Of a stretch of DNA of 64,000 nucleotides, positions 43,480-56,500 are shown piece by piece. This stretch comes from Mesorhabditis belari (Eukaryota > Nematoda > Chromadorea > Rhabditida > Rhabditidae). The position numbers were made by a program, and so were the translations under genes. The stretch is from assembly GCA_958450365.1 (NCBI GenBank), contig CAUEEP010000740.1:859501-923500 (forward strand). Direction: 5' to 3'. Numbering within the stretch: the stretch's first letter is position 1; every line of letters begins with the position of its first letter. The notes beneath the pieces were generated by a model, which worked only from the letters and a program-made list of their open reading frames with translations, did not search any database and had not been told where the DNA came from.

Positions 43480-44585
43480 AAACAGTGATTAATTGTGGAT
43501 TAGGGATCTTTCTTAATAAAATTTTCGGCGGCAACATTTTTCAAGGAGATTATCGGCCACCCGCGCTAAATTTCAAGATTTAAAGCATATGTTCGAGTGG
43601 GTTTTGTTCCAAGAAATAAAATTTTTATCCAAATTTTAGCTCATAGCCCAAGAATTCCCTCCACAAGCAGATTTTTGCCCAATTCCAGTGTTCATTAAGG
43701 GTTCCAAACACTGAAAATCCTTCCGACGATTCATGTTCCCATAAACATCACTCAAAATCTAGGGCCCCATTTTTAAAGATTTCAACAATTTTATGGCGGC
43801 ACCACGTGTATCTAAATTAAAAACGTTATGTTGTTAAAAGGTAATGAAACATTCAACAAAAATTGGTACTTCTTTAGTATCGGGCGGGGGTAGACAAAAA
43901 ATCGCTAACTTATCGGCAACTAAATTCACAACAGTCCGGGTGAATTTAGCCTAGCTCTGATGTGCGTTGGGCAGATGTCTTTAACCTCTGCCCATCCCAC
44001 ATCAGGTTAGGCTAAGTTCAAAACAGCCTTGGGTGAATTTAGCCTGATTTTTTGTCTACTTTTGGCCGAATATCTTGAAATTTAACAGGGGCGGCCGTTA
44101 TTAGGGAAGATCCTGGATTAGTTTTTAGGCTAGTCACGACAGCATCACATTAATACCTGACTCGATCACTTTACACTAATTGTCGGCTTTAGCCTTTAAA
44201 GCAATCTATTATCATAAACGTGTTTGGTGCTAAACGAATGTAATGCGATTTGCGTTAGTTTAGTGAACGATCAAAAACTTTATATATCTTTCTGCTTAAA
44301 GTAAGATTGGTGCAAACTATACCAATAGAAAAACAGCCAAATAAAACAATTATTTATTTATAAACAATAAAGCTTTAAAAAGACACATCATTGGAAGCTA
44401 TATTGAAGTCAACTATAAATTTAGCCACCAATGAATTTGAAGCTTAAACTCGCGCTTTAACAACAAAAAAATCAACAGGCAAAACAAACTTGAGATGTTT
44501 ATATTGAGACGCACAAAGAACAAAATCGCAAAATTTGAAAGCAATTTAAAAAATTAATTTCATGGTCATTTGGGTGTCGATGAGA
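43480..44585. other. Intergenic between moma-1 and cct-3, with a hairpin
   Basis: No gene is supported. 43,945-44,040 holds an imperfect hairpin (tttagcctagctctgatgtg / cacatcaggttaggctaa), flanked on both sides by 'gggtgaatttagcct'. AT-rich sequence follows, with ATAAATAAAT suited to a poly(A) signal for cct-3. Confidence 0.5.
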
Positions 44586-46930
44586 TCATTCCGGCATGAT
44601 CTGAAAAACCAAAATTAGCGTATAAAAATAGGCAAAGCTTACTTCTTTTCTCTCTTCACCAGTCGATTTCTTGGTGCCGGACACGATATCATCAATACGA
44701 AGCAACATTACCGAAGTTTCAACAGCTGTTTTCAGCACCTAGGCAAGCCAATTTTAGAAACATTATTAACCAATCGCTTACTTGAATTCGCACTGAAAGT
44801 GGATCCCAAACACCCAATTTGTTCATGTCTACCTGCAAGCAAAAAATATTAATCGATAAACCAAAAAACAGTTACCAAATCTCCTGATGAACCATCTATT
44901 CCCCATGTCCAATTTTCAGGACCTTGCGCATGCTTGGCACGCAAAGCCGTAATTTGACGAATTGTGTTTCCTAAGGCTCGAATTAGCATATTTCCTGAAC
45001 AATTCGCAATACCTCCACAATTTTGAATCAAAGTCCTAGGAATAACTTCAAGCGCAAGGGCAGCTGCATCGTATGGACTTTTCCTGGAACCTTCCATTTG
45101 CCTGCTATTTTCATGAAGAGCCTATAAAATTGTTTAGTGCGCCAAAAAAACTATAAACGCACATGAGAAAGGGCCATTTCGAGTGCACCACCTCCCGGTA
45201 CAAGGCGAGGATTCAGAAGAACATTGCGAACAACATTCACAGCATCGTTCAAGTTCCGTTCGACCTAAATATTGACACATGTAGCAAAAACAAAGTTTAG
45301 TACCTCATTAATGATATCCTTTGAAGGACCACGCAGGCAAACCGTTACAGCAGTAGTTTGAGAAGAAGTGACATAAGTGTAATACCTAAAAACATTGATC
45401 ATCCATGGCATTAAAAATTAACCAACTCATCCCCAATCTTGGTAATCTCAAAAAGCTCGGCCTTGAGCCCAACATCTTCTTCCCTGAGATCACATGTCTC
45501 ATTGACGATTCGCGCACCGCAGACTCTAAAATAAAAAAAATCAACTTCAATGCTCAAAACAAACCGAGCGAGGCGATTATTGTCGGTTTTCTTCAGACGG
45601 CGAATAGCAGTGATTCCAGCCTTTAGAAGAAAGTGTTGAGCCAGATCAGAAATTCCTTTTTCAGTGGAAGATCAAATCCGGCTTTAAACGGATGATTTCA
45701 TCACATTGTTTGCGAATCTCGGTTTCTCTTCCTAAACACTCAACTTGAATTTTTGAAAACATCTCTGAAATACCTGTTCCAAGATTCGAGTGATATCCTC
45801 CTCCCGCATAATTTCTAGCGAAGTTTGAGATTCACCCTTCTTATACTCGAGATTGCAGTCAAGAAGAATAATTCGTGGATTTTCAATTCTAAATTTCAAT
45901 TCAATTTGAATTTTGCGATTGACCTTTTTCAGCTCATAAAAACATAAACTTAGACGTCTCTTTTTCCAATTCTTACCGACGCTTCATTTTAGGATGTGTG
46001 ACGTCTTTATTGAGGACAACTCCTTTTACTACGCGACTGTCTTCAATGGTCCCTCCCGGGATTTTCTCGATTCGACAATATCTAAAAATTGTCTTTTGTT
46101 TCATATATTTGCAAATTTTGTTACCTTTTAATGTCGATGTCTTGAACCCCTCCCTTGTCAATTCGAATTGTTTGGACGGCATCAAGCGCAATATTAACTG
46201 CCAAATCCATCCACTTGGCTAACATCTTGGTACCAAGGCAAGATTTCACAACCTATTCCTTGATTATAACCACAGTGCTAAAAGATACTCACGACGGTAA
46301 GCTCTTCGGTGTTGTTCACATCAATAGGCTTGCTGAAACTTGGTTTCCGCTAATTTAACCATATCTTCAAGAGCTTGACGGTATGCCTAAAAATTAAAAA
46401 TCATCCAATTAATTGTAGTATTTTACCTGAATAATGATAGTTGGATGAATGCGTTGCTCCAAAAAGACGTGGGCTTTTGACATGATTTCTCCAGCAAGAA
46501 CTATCACCGAAGTTGTACCATCTCCAGTCTCTTCATCCTACAAGCAAAACTGTTCGAACTATAAAATTTAATATATACCTGAGTCCTAGCAATATCAATC
46601 ATGCTTTTTGCTGCCGGGTGCTTAACCGTGATTTCTCTAAACAAATCGAGCGTCAACATTTACTATTTCCATTAATACCTCAAAATCGCGTTCCCGTCAT
46701 TTGTCATGACAATACCTCCCATTGGATCCATAAGCATCTTTAACATTGCTTTCGGTCCCAAAGCTGTTCGAATCACATCGGCAATTGTCTAGAAATAAAG
46801 AGTTGCGCCAAATAGTTAAAAAATTACTTTGCACGCAGCGATGTTTCCAGTTTGAACTTGGTATCCACTTTCTCGTTTTGTTCCAAGAGAAAAGAACAAT
46901 TACAGGCTGTTGTCCTCCTCCGCGCATCAT
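44586..46930 (-). CDS. cct-3: Chaperonin TRiC/CCT subunit gamma
   Basis: From ATG 46,930: [106 protein letters not shown] (ATP-hydrolysis motif), [68 protein letters not shown] and [20 protein letters not shown], then [18 protein letters not shown]. It is a ring subunit of the cytosolic chaperonin that folds actin and tubulin. Two one-base insertions break the frame: near 46,890 (before GTKRESG) and near 45,665 (before [11 protein letters not shown]). For an essential gene these are more likely sequence errors than real lesions. Introns end TTTTAG. Confidence 0.88.
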
Positions 46931-47459
46931 CTTCACAGCAATGTTGTTACCTGAAACTAGGAACAACAATAGTTGACCAAAAATTGGTAAAACAAGAAAA
47001 GAAACTGATTGACAATTCAAAAAATTACACTCGCCGGGGAATTGTGCATTGCAAAAAGAACACTGCACAATCGCTTTCTCTAGAAAGTTGTGGATGAATA
47101 CCTTTGTCTCAATACGTAGCACGCCAAGTAACACTATCAGACTCGTTAAAGCAAATCAAAGATCTGCGTAAATTATTGTGTACAAAAGGGCTCCTCAATA
47201 TCAGACGTGTTTCAATAATTCCCTTTTAAACGCAGGAACAATGCTATTCAAAACAAGATACAACTGTAGGCGTTTACAAAGTGTTTGTCGCATCAACTTG
47301 CATACATAAACTGAAATGATACTACTGTTAGATAGGTAAAGCAGCATAAAACTACACATAAAAATCTCGCGTATAACTCGTAACAAAGATTTATAATAAC
47401 ATGATAAAAACTGTGAACGATTCGTGATAGATAAAAAACAATAACATTTATTCAACAAC
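46931..47459. other. Intergenic between cct-3 and rpl-32
   Basis: No gene is supported. It contains the promoter or leader of cct-3 (minus strand) and the 3' flank of rpl-32. Confidence 0.4.
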
Positions 47460-48130
47460 TTATTCATTTTCCTCGGTGCGAATTCGTGCGTTGCCATTGG
47501 TCAATTTGATGTTTAGTTGCTTCGCTCTTTCGACAATGTCTTTTCTCTTCTTGGCGCCAACAGCATGAGCGATCTCGGCAGCGTACTTTTGGTTTTGCAT
47601 CAAGAGCATCTCGAGTTCCTAAAAACAATGATAAACACAATTTTAGAATCCACCCTGACAGCCAACAATTTCAATCTCAATCCTACTTTGTCTCAAAAAT
47701 TTGGATTGCGCTAATTCCGACGTTTGTATCAGTTTCCAATTGAATCTTTAGCAAAAATTGACGTAAAATTATATTTCATTTTCATAAGCTTTCATCTTTC
47801 ATAGCCTCACAAATTTCACAAATTAATTGTTTTCGCCTACGATAATAATTAACATTAACAAAATCATACGCATGTAAATACTACCTTGGGATTGTGAACG
47901 AGGACCTTCTGGTAGCCGGAGGGGAGGACGTGCTTGATTTGTCTGTTGTTTCCATAACCAATGTTGGGCATGTCTCTCGTTCCCTTGAATCGGCGTCTCA
48001 TACGGTTGTCGATACCATGAGGTCTTCGCCAGTTTGGTCGGATGCGTAGATATCTGTCCGACTCGTGGCGAGTAAAGCGACGAGCCCTCTTCTTGACCAA
48101 CTTCAACTTTTTACCCGAAACAAGGACCAT
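47460..48130 (-). CDS. rpl-32: 60S ribosomal protein L32
   Basis: Exons 48130-47885 ([20 protein letters not shown] ... [20 protein letters not shown] ... [20 protein letters not shown]) and 47618-47460 ([20 protein letters not shown] ... ending RTEENE) give 134 residues, the standard L32e length. It binds rRNA in the large ribosomal subunit. The frame is intact. The 266-nt intron is long for this gene class and may host something, but I see no clear snoRNA boxes. Confidence 0.95.
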
Positions 48131-48687
48131 TTTCCTGAAAACAATGATAAAGTAGTTGGTAAAACGGGGTAAAATAAAAAACAACAATAAAAAGCAAGAA
48201 AAATCTTTGTGAAATGCCTAGAAACAAAAATTAGGGAGTTATGGTAGGACCTCGGTATCAATGAAATCGACCGATGAATCTTTTTGCAGTGAAATGCGGT
48301 TTCAATCCAGAAACGAGCTACCTAATTTTAACCAAAGTATTTTTAGAAAAATTCAACGCAACAGAGCCAAAGAAATTGTTCTTACTGTAGCGGAAAAAGC
48401 GGACCCTCTTAAGACCTAAGTAGTGCTAGCACAAGAACCAAGTGTTGATTGGATTGAAGTGTTTTCGCGCTCTTTTTGAGGTTAGCGCTAATAGAAAAAC
48501 TACTGAAAGCTATTAATGCGAATTTAATGCGTTCAACTGAAGAAGAAACTGGATTGCAGAAACAATGAATGACGAAGGAGAGAAACACGGTGCTGCAATA
48601 AAGGTACAAATAATTAATATTCAGTTAACGATCTAAATATTTATTTTTGAGGTAGCAACAATATATATTAATTTATGTTTGAAGCGC

Positions 48688-49078
48688 TTACCGTAAATGC
48701 TGTATTTGAACGACATGTCGTTTTATTTTTCAACCCCTCAAAATCGGTCGACTCAAAAAGAAGGCAAGGGGGACCACATGAATCAAAAATTTAGAACTGG
48801 TTAAAAACTATTTTAAACGATGGCCCTTTGTCCAAAACGTACAAAAAAGCACCTTTAAAAGTGAAATGGTTTTCTTACCCGCGAGCCCCTTTGAATCTCC
48901 AAAAAAATCCATATAGGGACACTTATGATTTTTTCAAAAATAGCGTTTTAAATTTTACTGCCGATGAAATATTAATAGGTTTTAGGCCTAGATCGTTCCA
49001 TAGAACCCCCACAAGGGGGTCTAAAGTCAAGATTTTGAGGGGTCTGGGGGGGGGGTGTCGTTCTAATAACTTACGGTA
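48688..49078. mobile_element. ~390-bp MITE, TTACCGTAA family
   Basis: The left end reads ttaccgtaaatgctgtattt, the right end ttctaataacttacggta. The interior matches the element at 30,685-31,113 in reverse orientation (tattttaaacgat, aaaacgtac, gggaccacatg). A G run (49,041-49,056) lies near the right end. Confidence 0.75.
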
Positions 49079-49248
49079 GCTAGATATGCTGTCCGATAAT
49101 TTTTTGCCGGATCGGATCGGATAGCATGTCTAATCTTAGCTAACCTTGGTAAATATTAAAAGAAACTGCTCTTTACTTTTGTTTGCACATTGTTATATGT
49201 TGTGCTTTTCATAGCTTTTTCCTCAAAAATTCAGCATTTTACTTTAGC

Positions 49249-51135
49249 ATGGGATTTGAGCTACACTATGCCAACGAAAACTATTCGGACGGCTATGTTT
49301 CAAAAATTACATCGTTCAGGTCTTCAAACTCTTTTTTTTTTCATGAAACGTGTTTAGGGATTTTCTAGAGGAATCAATTGCAACTCAGCAGTCAACAGTA
49401 CAATCGAAGAACGTAGACGCAAATCGACAAGGAAGTGGAAATAATTGTACAGTCTCGAAATCATTTGAGAGGTTTGTCAATAATTTCGTGCTTTAATTAA
49501 TGCTTTTTATCTTAGGGCCAAACTTTTGTCGTTCAAAAGCTGTGGTGAAGAAATCGACAATACACCGCCAATGGGATTAAATTCGCATAAGTAACATTAA
49601 GAAAAAAGTAGATATTAATTATTTGTATTCAGCTACTCTTACATGCTGGACTTTTTGTGCGAAGACTCTCAATATAAATCGGTTTACATGCGTTCATTGA
49701 AGGTAAGATTTTTAATTTTGGCTCTTGGTTTAGATGTTGGAAAATTTTTACAAGTTTGTTTTTATTATGACAACTTTACCCTCAATGCAAACTTAATTGA
49801 CCTGGGTAAAATGCAAGAAAAAACCACTGATGCTTCGAGTAAGTTTTCTTTCACTGGCTTCTATTTTCTTTTACAGGTTTGTTGGCGGAAAAGGGGAGCA
49901 TGGATCACTACGAAAACATCGATCATCACGGAAATTTGAAGAAAACGCAAGTCCAAAAGTTCAATCTTTCACCGGATCCGGATGCGAATCTGTGCATCTC
50001 TCTATCGCTTGGTATTGGCTACCACCGACCATTGAGGCATCATGAAATTCGACTAGGACGTTTGGTTGGTTTCGACTTAGTCTCCGGGTGCATTTTGCTA
50101 GTTTTTAGTTAAAATCCTCGCAAGAGTTACATTTTTTGGGTTCACAGACCCTGAAAAATGTCCAAGAGACGTCACTTGTTCCGAAGATTGGGCTTTCGAT
50201 GATGACTTTACAAAATCTCATCCAACGCGCGTTGATGTTGCGGGGGTATTTTGAAAAGCTTATCTTGAGATAGTCATTATTTAGATAAAGTATCCTGGCT
50301 CCTTCTTTTTTATTCACGACACATTCTTCGTGGATAAACGCTTTCCGGATTCAATTCTGATGGGGCAACGTGCGAAGGAGTTTATACATTCGCAAGGCCA
50401 CACGTCAATGAAAATTCAATTTATGCAAGACACAAAGTAAGATATTTATTACTTTTCGTTAAAAATACAAATAACAATGTTATCACTTGGCAATTTCCAA
50501 AAACCTAACTTTAGACTCGCTGATCTTACTTGTCGGCTTGGAGAACCATACGTATACATACACCAAGGGAGATGCGAGCACCTTTTGGTTTTCAGAAACA
50601 TTTGTATGCGGCAAACTACAGACAAGGTACCTTTAAAACTTTTGCCCGGTTCTATTTTTTAGATATCTTTGGAAGATTATCCAATTTGCACATATTTGAA
50701 AAAATTCAAGTCTGTCATATGTCGTATCTGTGAAGAGAAAGCAAGGTATATTCTTTGAAAAGCCACTTGATTTTAGCAAAATTTACTTAGCTTTGGATAG
50801 TTAGCTTTTATACAAATTAATTTTAGCAGAATTGTAGTGGCCCCCAAATCAACGTGGAATACTTTGGCTGAAAAACTCTCAACACGTATAGACTGAACGA
50901 TTCTCCATGTTTTATTTGCAACACCTGTTTTGCGAAGTTTGCATTGTAAGTTGCTAAAGTAATTTTAAATCCCCGGTGAAATAGTTATTGGGTGTTGGTA
51001 AATTTTTTTACGATTCATTTAGGGACGAGGATGGGGAGAAAAGTTTTCCATTCGTTTCCGCGCCGTTTTTCGATAAGAATGTAAGACAAAATTTATATTT
51101 TAATGGTTTTGGAATTTTAGACTGTGAAACATTGA
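49249..51135 (+). CDS. snRNA-activating protein complex subunit 3 (SNAPC3/SNAP50)
   Basis: ATG 49,249 follows a TTTAG acceptor (MGFELHYANENYSDGYVSKI). Later exons encode FNLSPDPDANLCISLSLGIG, LKSSQELHFLGSQTLKNVQE, YPGSFFFIHDTFFVDKRF, DTKLADLTCRLGEPYVYIHQ-GRCEHLLVF, ICTYLKKFKSVICRICEEKA, the zinc cluster CFICNTCFAKF, and DEDGEKSFPFVSAPFF. This is the conserved C-terminal zinc domain of SNAPC3, which directs RNA polymerase II/III to snRNA and spliced-leader RNA genes. The exon carrying SPCFICNTCF does not join the preceding one cleanly (near 50,890), probably one indel. Introns end TTTAG or TTTTAG. ing-3 starts 288 bp downstream on the same strand. Confidence 0.82.
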
Positions 51136-51422
51136 GCGGCAGTAGCAAGCGATGCTAAAATTATTATTGTTTTTCTTCACATTTTCTTCAATTCTATGCT
51201 AATTGACAGAAGATTCATCGATCTTAATTTTTTTTACAGCCAGTCTTTGTTATAGCTCGTTGATTTTTGGCTTTGTTACTATTTTTGAAGAAATAAATTT
51301 TTATAATCCACTATTAGTTCGTAATGTCTGTGTGTTCTGGTTTCTACTTTATCACCTTTCTAATTTCTTGATTGAGTTTATGAAATTTTTTGTAAAATGA
51401 CAGTTTTTTCACATTTATAGAT

Positions 51423-52505
51423 ATGGCGCCCAACTTGAAGAAAGTTTTTGAAAAAATTGGATGATCTCCCCGCTGCGGTGCACAAGACAAGTAACGAGCT
51501 TCGAGAGCTTGACACGAAGGTGGGCTTTGGCATCACTATTGTTTTTGAGTTTGTAAAATCGATAAATTAGCTGGTTTTTATTAAATCTTGCTTTTAGGCT
51601 GAAAACACAATGAGGACGGCAAAAATAAAGCTTAACGATCTGCTTAATAGCCATGCGAAGCACAACAAGGAACAGCATTTAAAGATCTACAAAGAAATCC
51701 ATGTTCGGTTTCTTTCCTAGATTTTTGCTAATCTCACGCTTATAGGAGTTGCTCAAAAGCGCCGAAAGAATGCATTCTCGCAAAATTCACTTGGCTGAGA
51801 AGCAATACGATATGATCGATGGTAAGATTAACAATTTGGATCGTGACTGGGCCGAGTTTCTTGATATGCAACGGCAAACAGCAATAGATGAGAAAAATCG
51901 CTTATACGAAGGTTTGTTTTTAATTTGATGAATGTTTTGTTTCTTTTATGTTGCGCGGTTTTTGTCTCACACTATAAAATTTAGCCGCCGCCGAGTTGGA
52001 ACCATCATCACTGAAGCGTAAACCAGCCAGCTCGCGAAAGGAAAAGAAAAACGAAGACTATAAAGCAATTCGAATGGCAAATATAAGTGGTTTGAAATAC
52101 AGAAATTTCGTCGACAAATAAAACTTTAGCCGCACAACACAAATCGTTCGGAATTGGTACCACTCCCTCAACACGTTGTAGATATGCCAATTGATCCAAA
52201 CGAACCAAGATACTGCACATGCAATCAGGTTTCCAAGTTTAAAAAGCAAACGAGTAGTTTTCTATTCAGGTATCATTTGGCGAAATGGTGGGATGTGATA
52301 ACAAGAATTGTAAAGTCGAATGGTTCCACTTTCAATGGTAAGCATTAAATTTCTTGAAACGCAAACATTAAAGCTCGTACTTTTTGGCAGTACAACGCAA
52401 GAACACTTAAAACTCGTTTTTTTGAACTTTAGTGTCGGTTTGACGGAACCTCCTACTGGAAAATGGTTTTGTGAAGCGTGCTCGCAAGCCCGGAAGAAAA
52501 AGTAA
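51423..52505 (+). CDS. ing-3: ING-family PHD-finger chromatin reader
   Basis: Starts MAPNLKKV. The N-terminal ING helices follow in the next frame (LDDLPAAVHKTSNELRELDT; KIKLNDLLNSHAKHNKEQHL; DMIDGKINNLDRDWAEFLDM), so there is a one-base shift near 51,440. A basic linker (SLKRKPASSRKEKKNED) precedes the PHD finger: [37 protein letters not shown] and TGKWFCEACSQARKKK. The finger's C4HC3 ligands are all present. ING proteins bring histone acetyltransferase or deacetylase complexes to H3K4me3; the finger is closest to the ING3 type (NuA4). The short gap to snpc-3 suggests an operon. Confidence 0.85.
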
Positions 52506-53590
52506 AATCTCGTTTTCAATGTTGATTTCATTTAATATTTCATGCTTATTTTGACCCTTGGAAATCTTTTTTGCATACTTTATCGTCGATCTTTAACTTT
52601 GTTTTGATCTCATTTTTTTGAACAGTTACCTTAAATAAATGTTATTTCGTTTTTCAAGTCGGGCTGAAGCTGGTGTGTTTGGTAGAAAGGGGATGGTCGG
52701 GGAAGAGAGACTGGTGCGCGGGATAACTGAAGTGAATAGAGAGGAGATGAAAGGAGCGGAAACGGCTGCGTTGCGTGTGAGAGAAGGGAGGAAAAGAGGA
52801 GAGGATCGCTCATTGAGGACACCGAGATGAGAGAAGAGGCGGCTGCCTATTGATCTGCCGAGGGCCAACAGCAGTGTCTACCAAGGCTCGCTCGACAACC
52901 CCATTCCCTCTTTAGCGCAAAGACCCGTCCGCTCCTCCCCTTCTCCTTTTCTTCTCTTTTTCATCCTCTCGCGTATCTCTTCTTTTCTCTCTGATGTGTG
53001 TCGGTTGAGTGCCACCGAATGGCTGTTGCCCCCACGCGTGTCTTCTCCTTTTCTCGACACCCCTTCTCCCCTTTTATGCTGTTTTCACCTTTACTCGGTG
53101 GAAACCTCATATCCCTTCTCACATCTCGTAGGGGGGACTCAATTTGCGCAACAGAACCCTCTCGCGCAATCGCGATTTTCAATGAAACGTTTTTTAGTCG
53201 GTTTAATTTTCAGAATTTTTCACTCATTATGCTGTGCAATCTCGCTAATAAACGGAGTTTTTAAGTATTTCTGAGTCAAAAATTGCTCGTTTGAACCCTT
53301 TATAGACCTTTCTTGTGAACAGAATTCTTCCAGTTTACTGTAATTGAACACCATGGAATTGATTGAGAAACTGTTTTATGTCTAGATTGATCTCATAGTC
53401 AGAAAACAATTTTTTTTTTTTGCTTGGTTTGCATTCAATTCTTTGTCTTTCTCAAAATATCCTCAACTTCTAAAGTTTCTAAATCATTTTTCAAGTGAAA
53501 CGAAAAGAAGAAGCATTCCTCGATTGTGTATTCGGGTGGTTTTCGCCACTTCCTTTCGCTATTTATTGCCATATTTCCCCTCAAAGAATC
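52506..53590. promoter_or_regulatory. Intergenic upstream of the G-alpha gene, with purine/pyrimidine strand switch
   Basis: 52,690-52,840 is strongly purine-rich on the plus strand; 52,915-53,110 is strongly C/T-rich. No gene is supported; open frames here are by-products of low complexity. It is the only upstream space for the G-alpha gene that starts at 53,591. Confidence 0.45.
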
Positions 53591-56500
53591 ATGGGCCACT
53601 GTACTTCTAAAGATACAAAGGTATGGTTTATCATTTTTGAACTACTCAAAAGTTATTTTTTCAATTTCAATTATTTCACTGCAATTCTTTTTGATATTAG
53701 AGAATTGAGTGAATTTTGATTTGCATCAAACCACTCAAATCCACTGTTTCACCATCAAACCAATCCACTCAAATCCCATGTTTTTTCCAGGACCAAAAAA
53801 AATTGAATCGACGAATTGAGGAGCAAATTCGAAAAGATCAAAGCATGTCCCTGCGAATCATCAAACTTCTTTTGCTTGGTGAGTTCAAGAAAAGTAAATG
53901 GGGCACACAAACAACACATTTTGGCTGAAGATCTTGAAATCTTTTGGGCCTAACTTATTGGTACTGAATTTCAGAATTTCAGATGAAAGTTGAAAAAAAA
54001 ATAGTCTTGTCATCAACTGATTCTATCCAGCGATCAACTGATATTATCCAGCAATCAAATGATTCTATCCAGTGATCAACAAGACGCTTTTTTTTCATTG
54101 CAATTATTTAGAAATTAGATTTTGAATATCTATCTTTAAATTTCAAAAACTTTCATGGAATTACTTTTTGGCTCAATTAGATAATCGCTTTTCTGACCTT
54201 CATTTTTATCCCAAATAGCACATCCCATCAGAAAAACTTCAAAGCTTCGAGAAAAATAGTGAAGATGTTTTGATCGACTTTTTCCTTCTTTTTCTATCTT
54301 TTCTTAACTGGGGGCGTTCGTTTTTCCCTTTTCCTTTCCCCCTTTTTCTTCAACGTTTCAGAGCTCACATTCAAATTGAGTTTCCTTCTCTTTTTGAGAT
54401 CTTTCCCCCCTTTTTGACGAATCTCTCTTTTCCGCCAAAAACGGCGAGTAAAATGACAAAACGTTTCACACCTCGAGACACTGATTGAAACCTAAAGAAA
54501 AGGGGATAACTTTTAAATGATCTCTGAGCTGAAAAAAGGAAAAAGGTTAATTCATTGTGATCTTTCTTGGGTTTTCTTGTGACCCTTTCAATACTATCTT
54601 TCTCCATGTTCGATTGGTTAATTCTTTTCCAACCCATCTCTTTTTCCCCCATTTTTTTTGCCTCATCTCTACTCTTCATTTAGCGTTTGAGAAATCGATT
54701 TTCGCCCCCACGGGAACCCAATTTTAGAAAGTTGGGAAGAAAAAGAGATGAGGCTGGATTGGCTTGTTTTCAGAAAGAGATTCAATGAAAGTTTCTCAAT
54801 GAATGAAAGAAAGAGAAGGGAAAGGAAAGTGAAGAGAAGGGGCTCCATCTCCGATATGCGAAATAATCGGAAGTAAATGAGATTTTTTGGGAGGAAAGGG
54901 GTGAAGGTTGAGGAGGGTGGAGGGGAGGAAGAGATTGGGGGTCCCGGGGAGGGGATGGAGGGGAGGGATGGGGGTGGAGGGAAGGGCTCCTCCACCCCAT
55001 CCATCTATCGAAGTGTCCCCCTCTCAAACATAGGGGTCCCCTCCTTCCATAAGAGATGCTTTCCCCTGCCTTGCCCCCAGAATCGCAATCGCCACCCCCT
55101 AATTGGGAGCTCTGAGAGCCAAGAGAGGTTACCCCTCCCTCTCCCTCCCCCTTCCCCTCAATCCAGCACACAAAAGTCCCCAATTTGCCAAACAAACACC
55201 AAAAAGTTTGGGAGAAACTTATGACGAAGGGATCAAAAAGTGTTGAGCTCAAAAATTTTAGGCGCTGGTGAAAGTGGGAAGAGTACTATCTTGAAACAAA
55301 TGCGAATCTTGCATAAAGATGGCTTCTCGCAACAAGATCTCGAGATGATTCGACCAGTTGTTTACAGGTTAGAGAAAGAGATTTCTTTTCAATTTTGGAA
55401 TTGAAAGTGATGAATCGGTAAAAAGGCTCATTTCAGCAATTGCATCCATTCAATGTTGAGCATTTTGAGAGCGATGTTTCATCTGCAAATTGAATATGGA
55501 GAACCGGAAAGAGTGGTAAGGAAAAGGGAAGGGGAAAATCGAGAATTGAAGTGGGAATTGATGTGATTGGGGATTAAGAGAAAGGGATTGGATAACTTTA
55601 GGATAAGAAAGGGATTGGATAACTCTTTGAATAACTTTAGATAAGATTTGCTTATCGGCTAGGCTAACTTTGGAGAAAATTAGGTTGTGCGTATTTGACA
55701 TGCATCCGAAAAAGAAAATAGACATCTGGCACGCAAATAGACATCATTTTAATGAGGAATTGCACATTTTAAAGGGGTTTTTTTTCGAGAACTACTGATA
55801 GATCCAGAAATTGAGCATACTGCAGCAAGTTTTCTAAACTTTTAAACCATACATTGATGTGTGAAACGAATGGCAGAGTGTACTCTGCTTCAATTTTAAA
55901 GCTTATTTCCAAATTTGTTCTTGTGAAGCTTCAAAAAGTTTTTATTACCCCTTTTTTTCTTGTAGTACAACGGGTATTGAACGATCGTTTGCCGGTGTAA
56001 TTTCTCATTTTAAAGCCCATTTTCAAGGGGCAACCCAAAGGAGAGCAAGAGAAGAAAAGAGAAGCAATTCAACGCCAATATTAAACGATTTCTTTCTCTT
56101 TTTTCCATTTTTTTTGTCGACAATCACCAGCTTTTACTCGTGAATTTATGATGAAGAATATGGGACAAAAGATTTCTTTTAGGAAAAGGGCGAATGGAGA
56201 AAGAAATCTTTCATTGACAAGGGGATCCTGGAGATATCGAGATCTATTTTTTTTTTTTGCACAATAAGCAATAATGAATGAGAGATGAAGAGAGGATTGA
56301 TTGGGGAAAGGAAAGGAGTGAAGGTACAGAAAGGATACCTTCCAAATTTAAGATCTCGAAAAAATTTATGCAGGGTTATTAGAAAAATTTTTATTAGAGT
56401 TAATCTAAAACACTATTGAAGCAATTCTGGAGTGTCAACTTTCGACAATTACCGTAATCTTGTTCATGGATAGATACAAGGATTACGGTAGTTTTCGAAA

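Noticed and set aside
47619..47884. Intronic snoRNA in rpl-32
   Set aside because: Ribosomal protein introns often host snoRNAs, but I see no convincing C/D or H/ACA box arrangement.
54669..55252. Open frames of 110-156 codons on both strands in the G-alpha intron
   Set aside because: Low-complexity G/A and C/T tracts give long open frames by chance; no motif and no splice logic.
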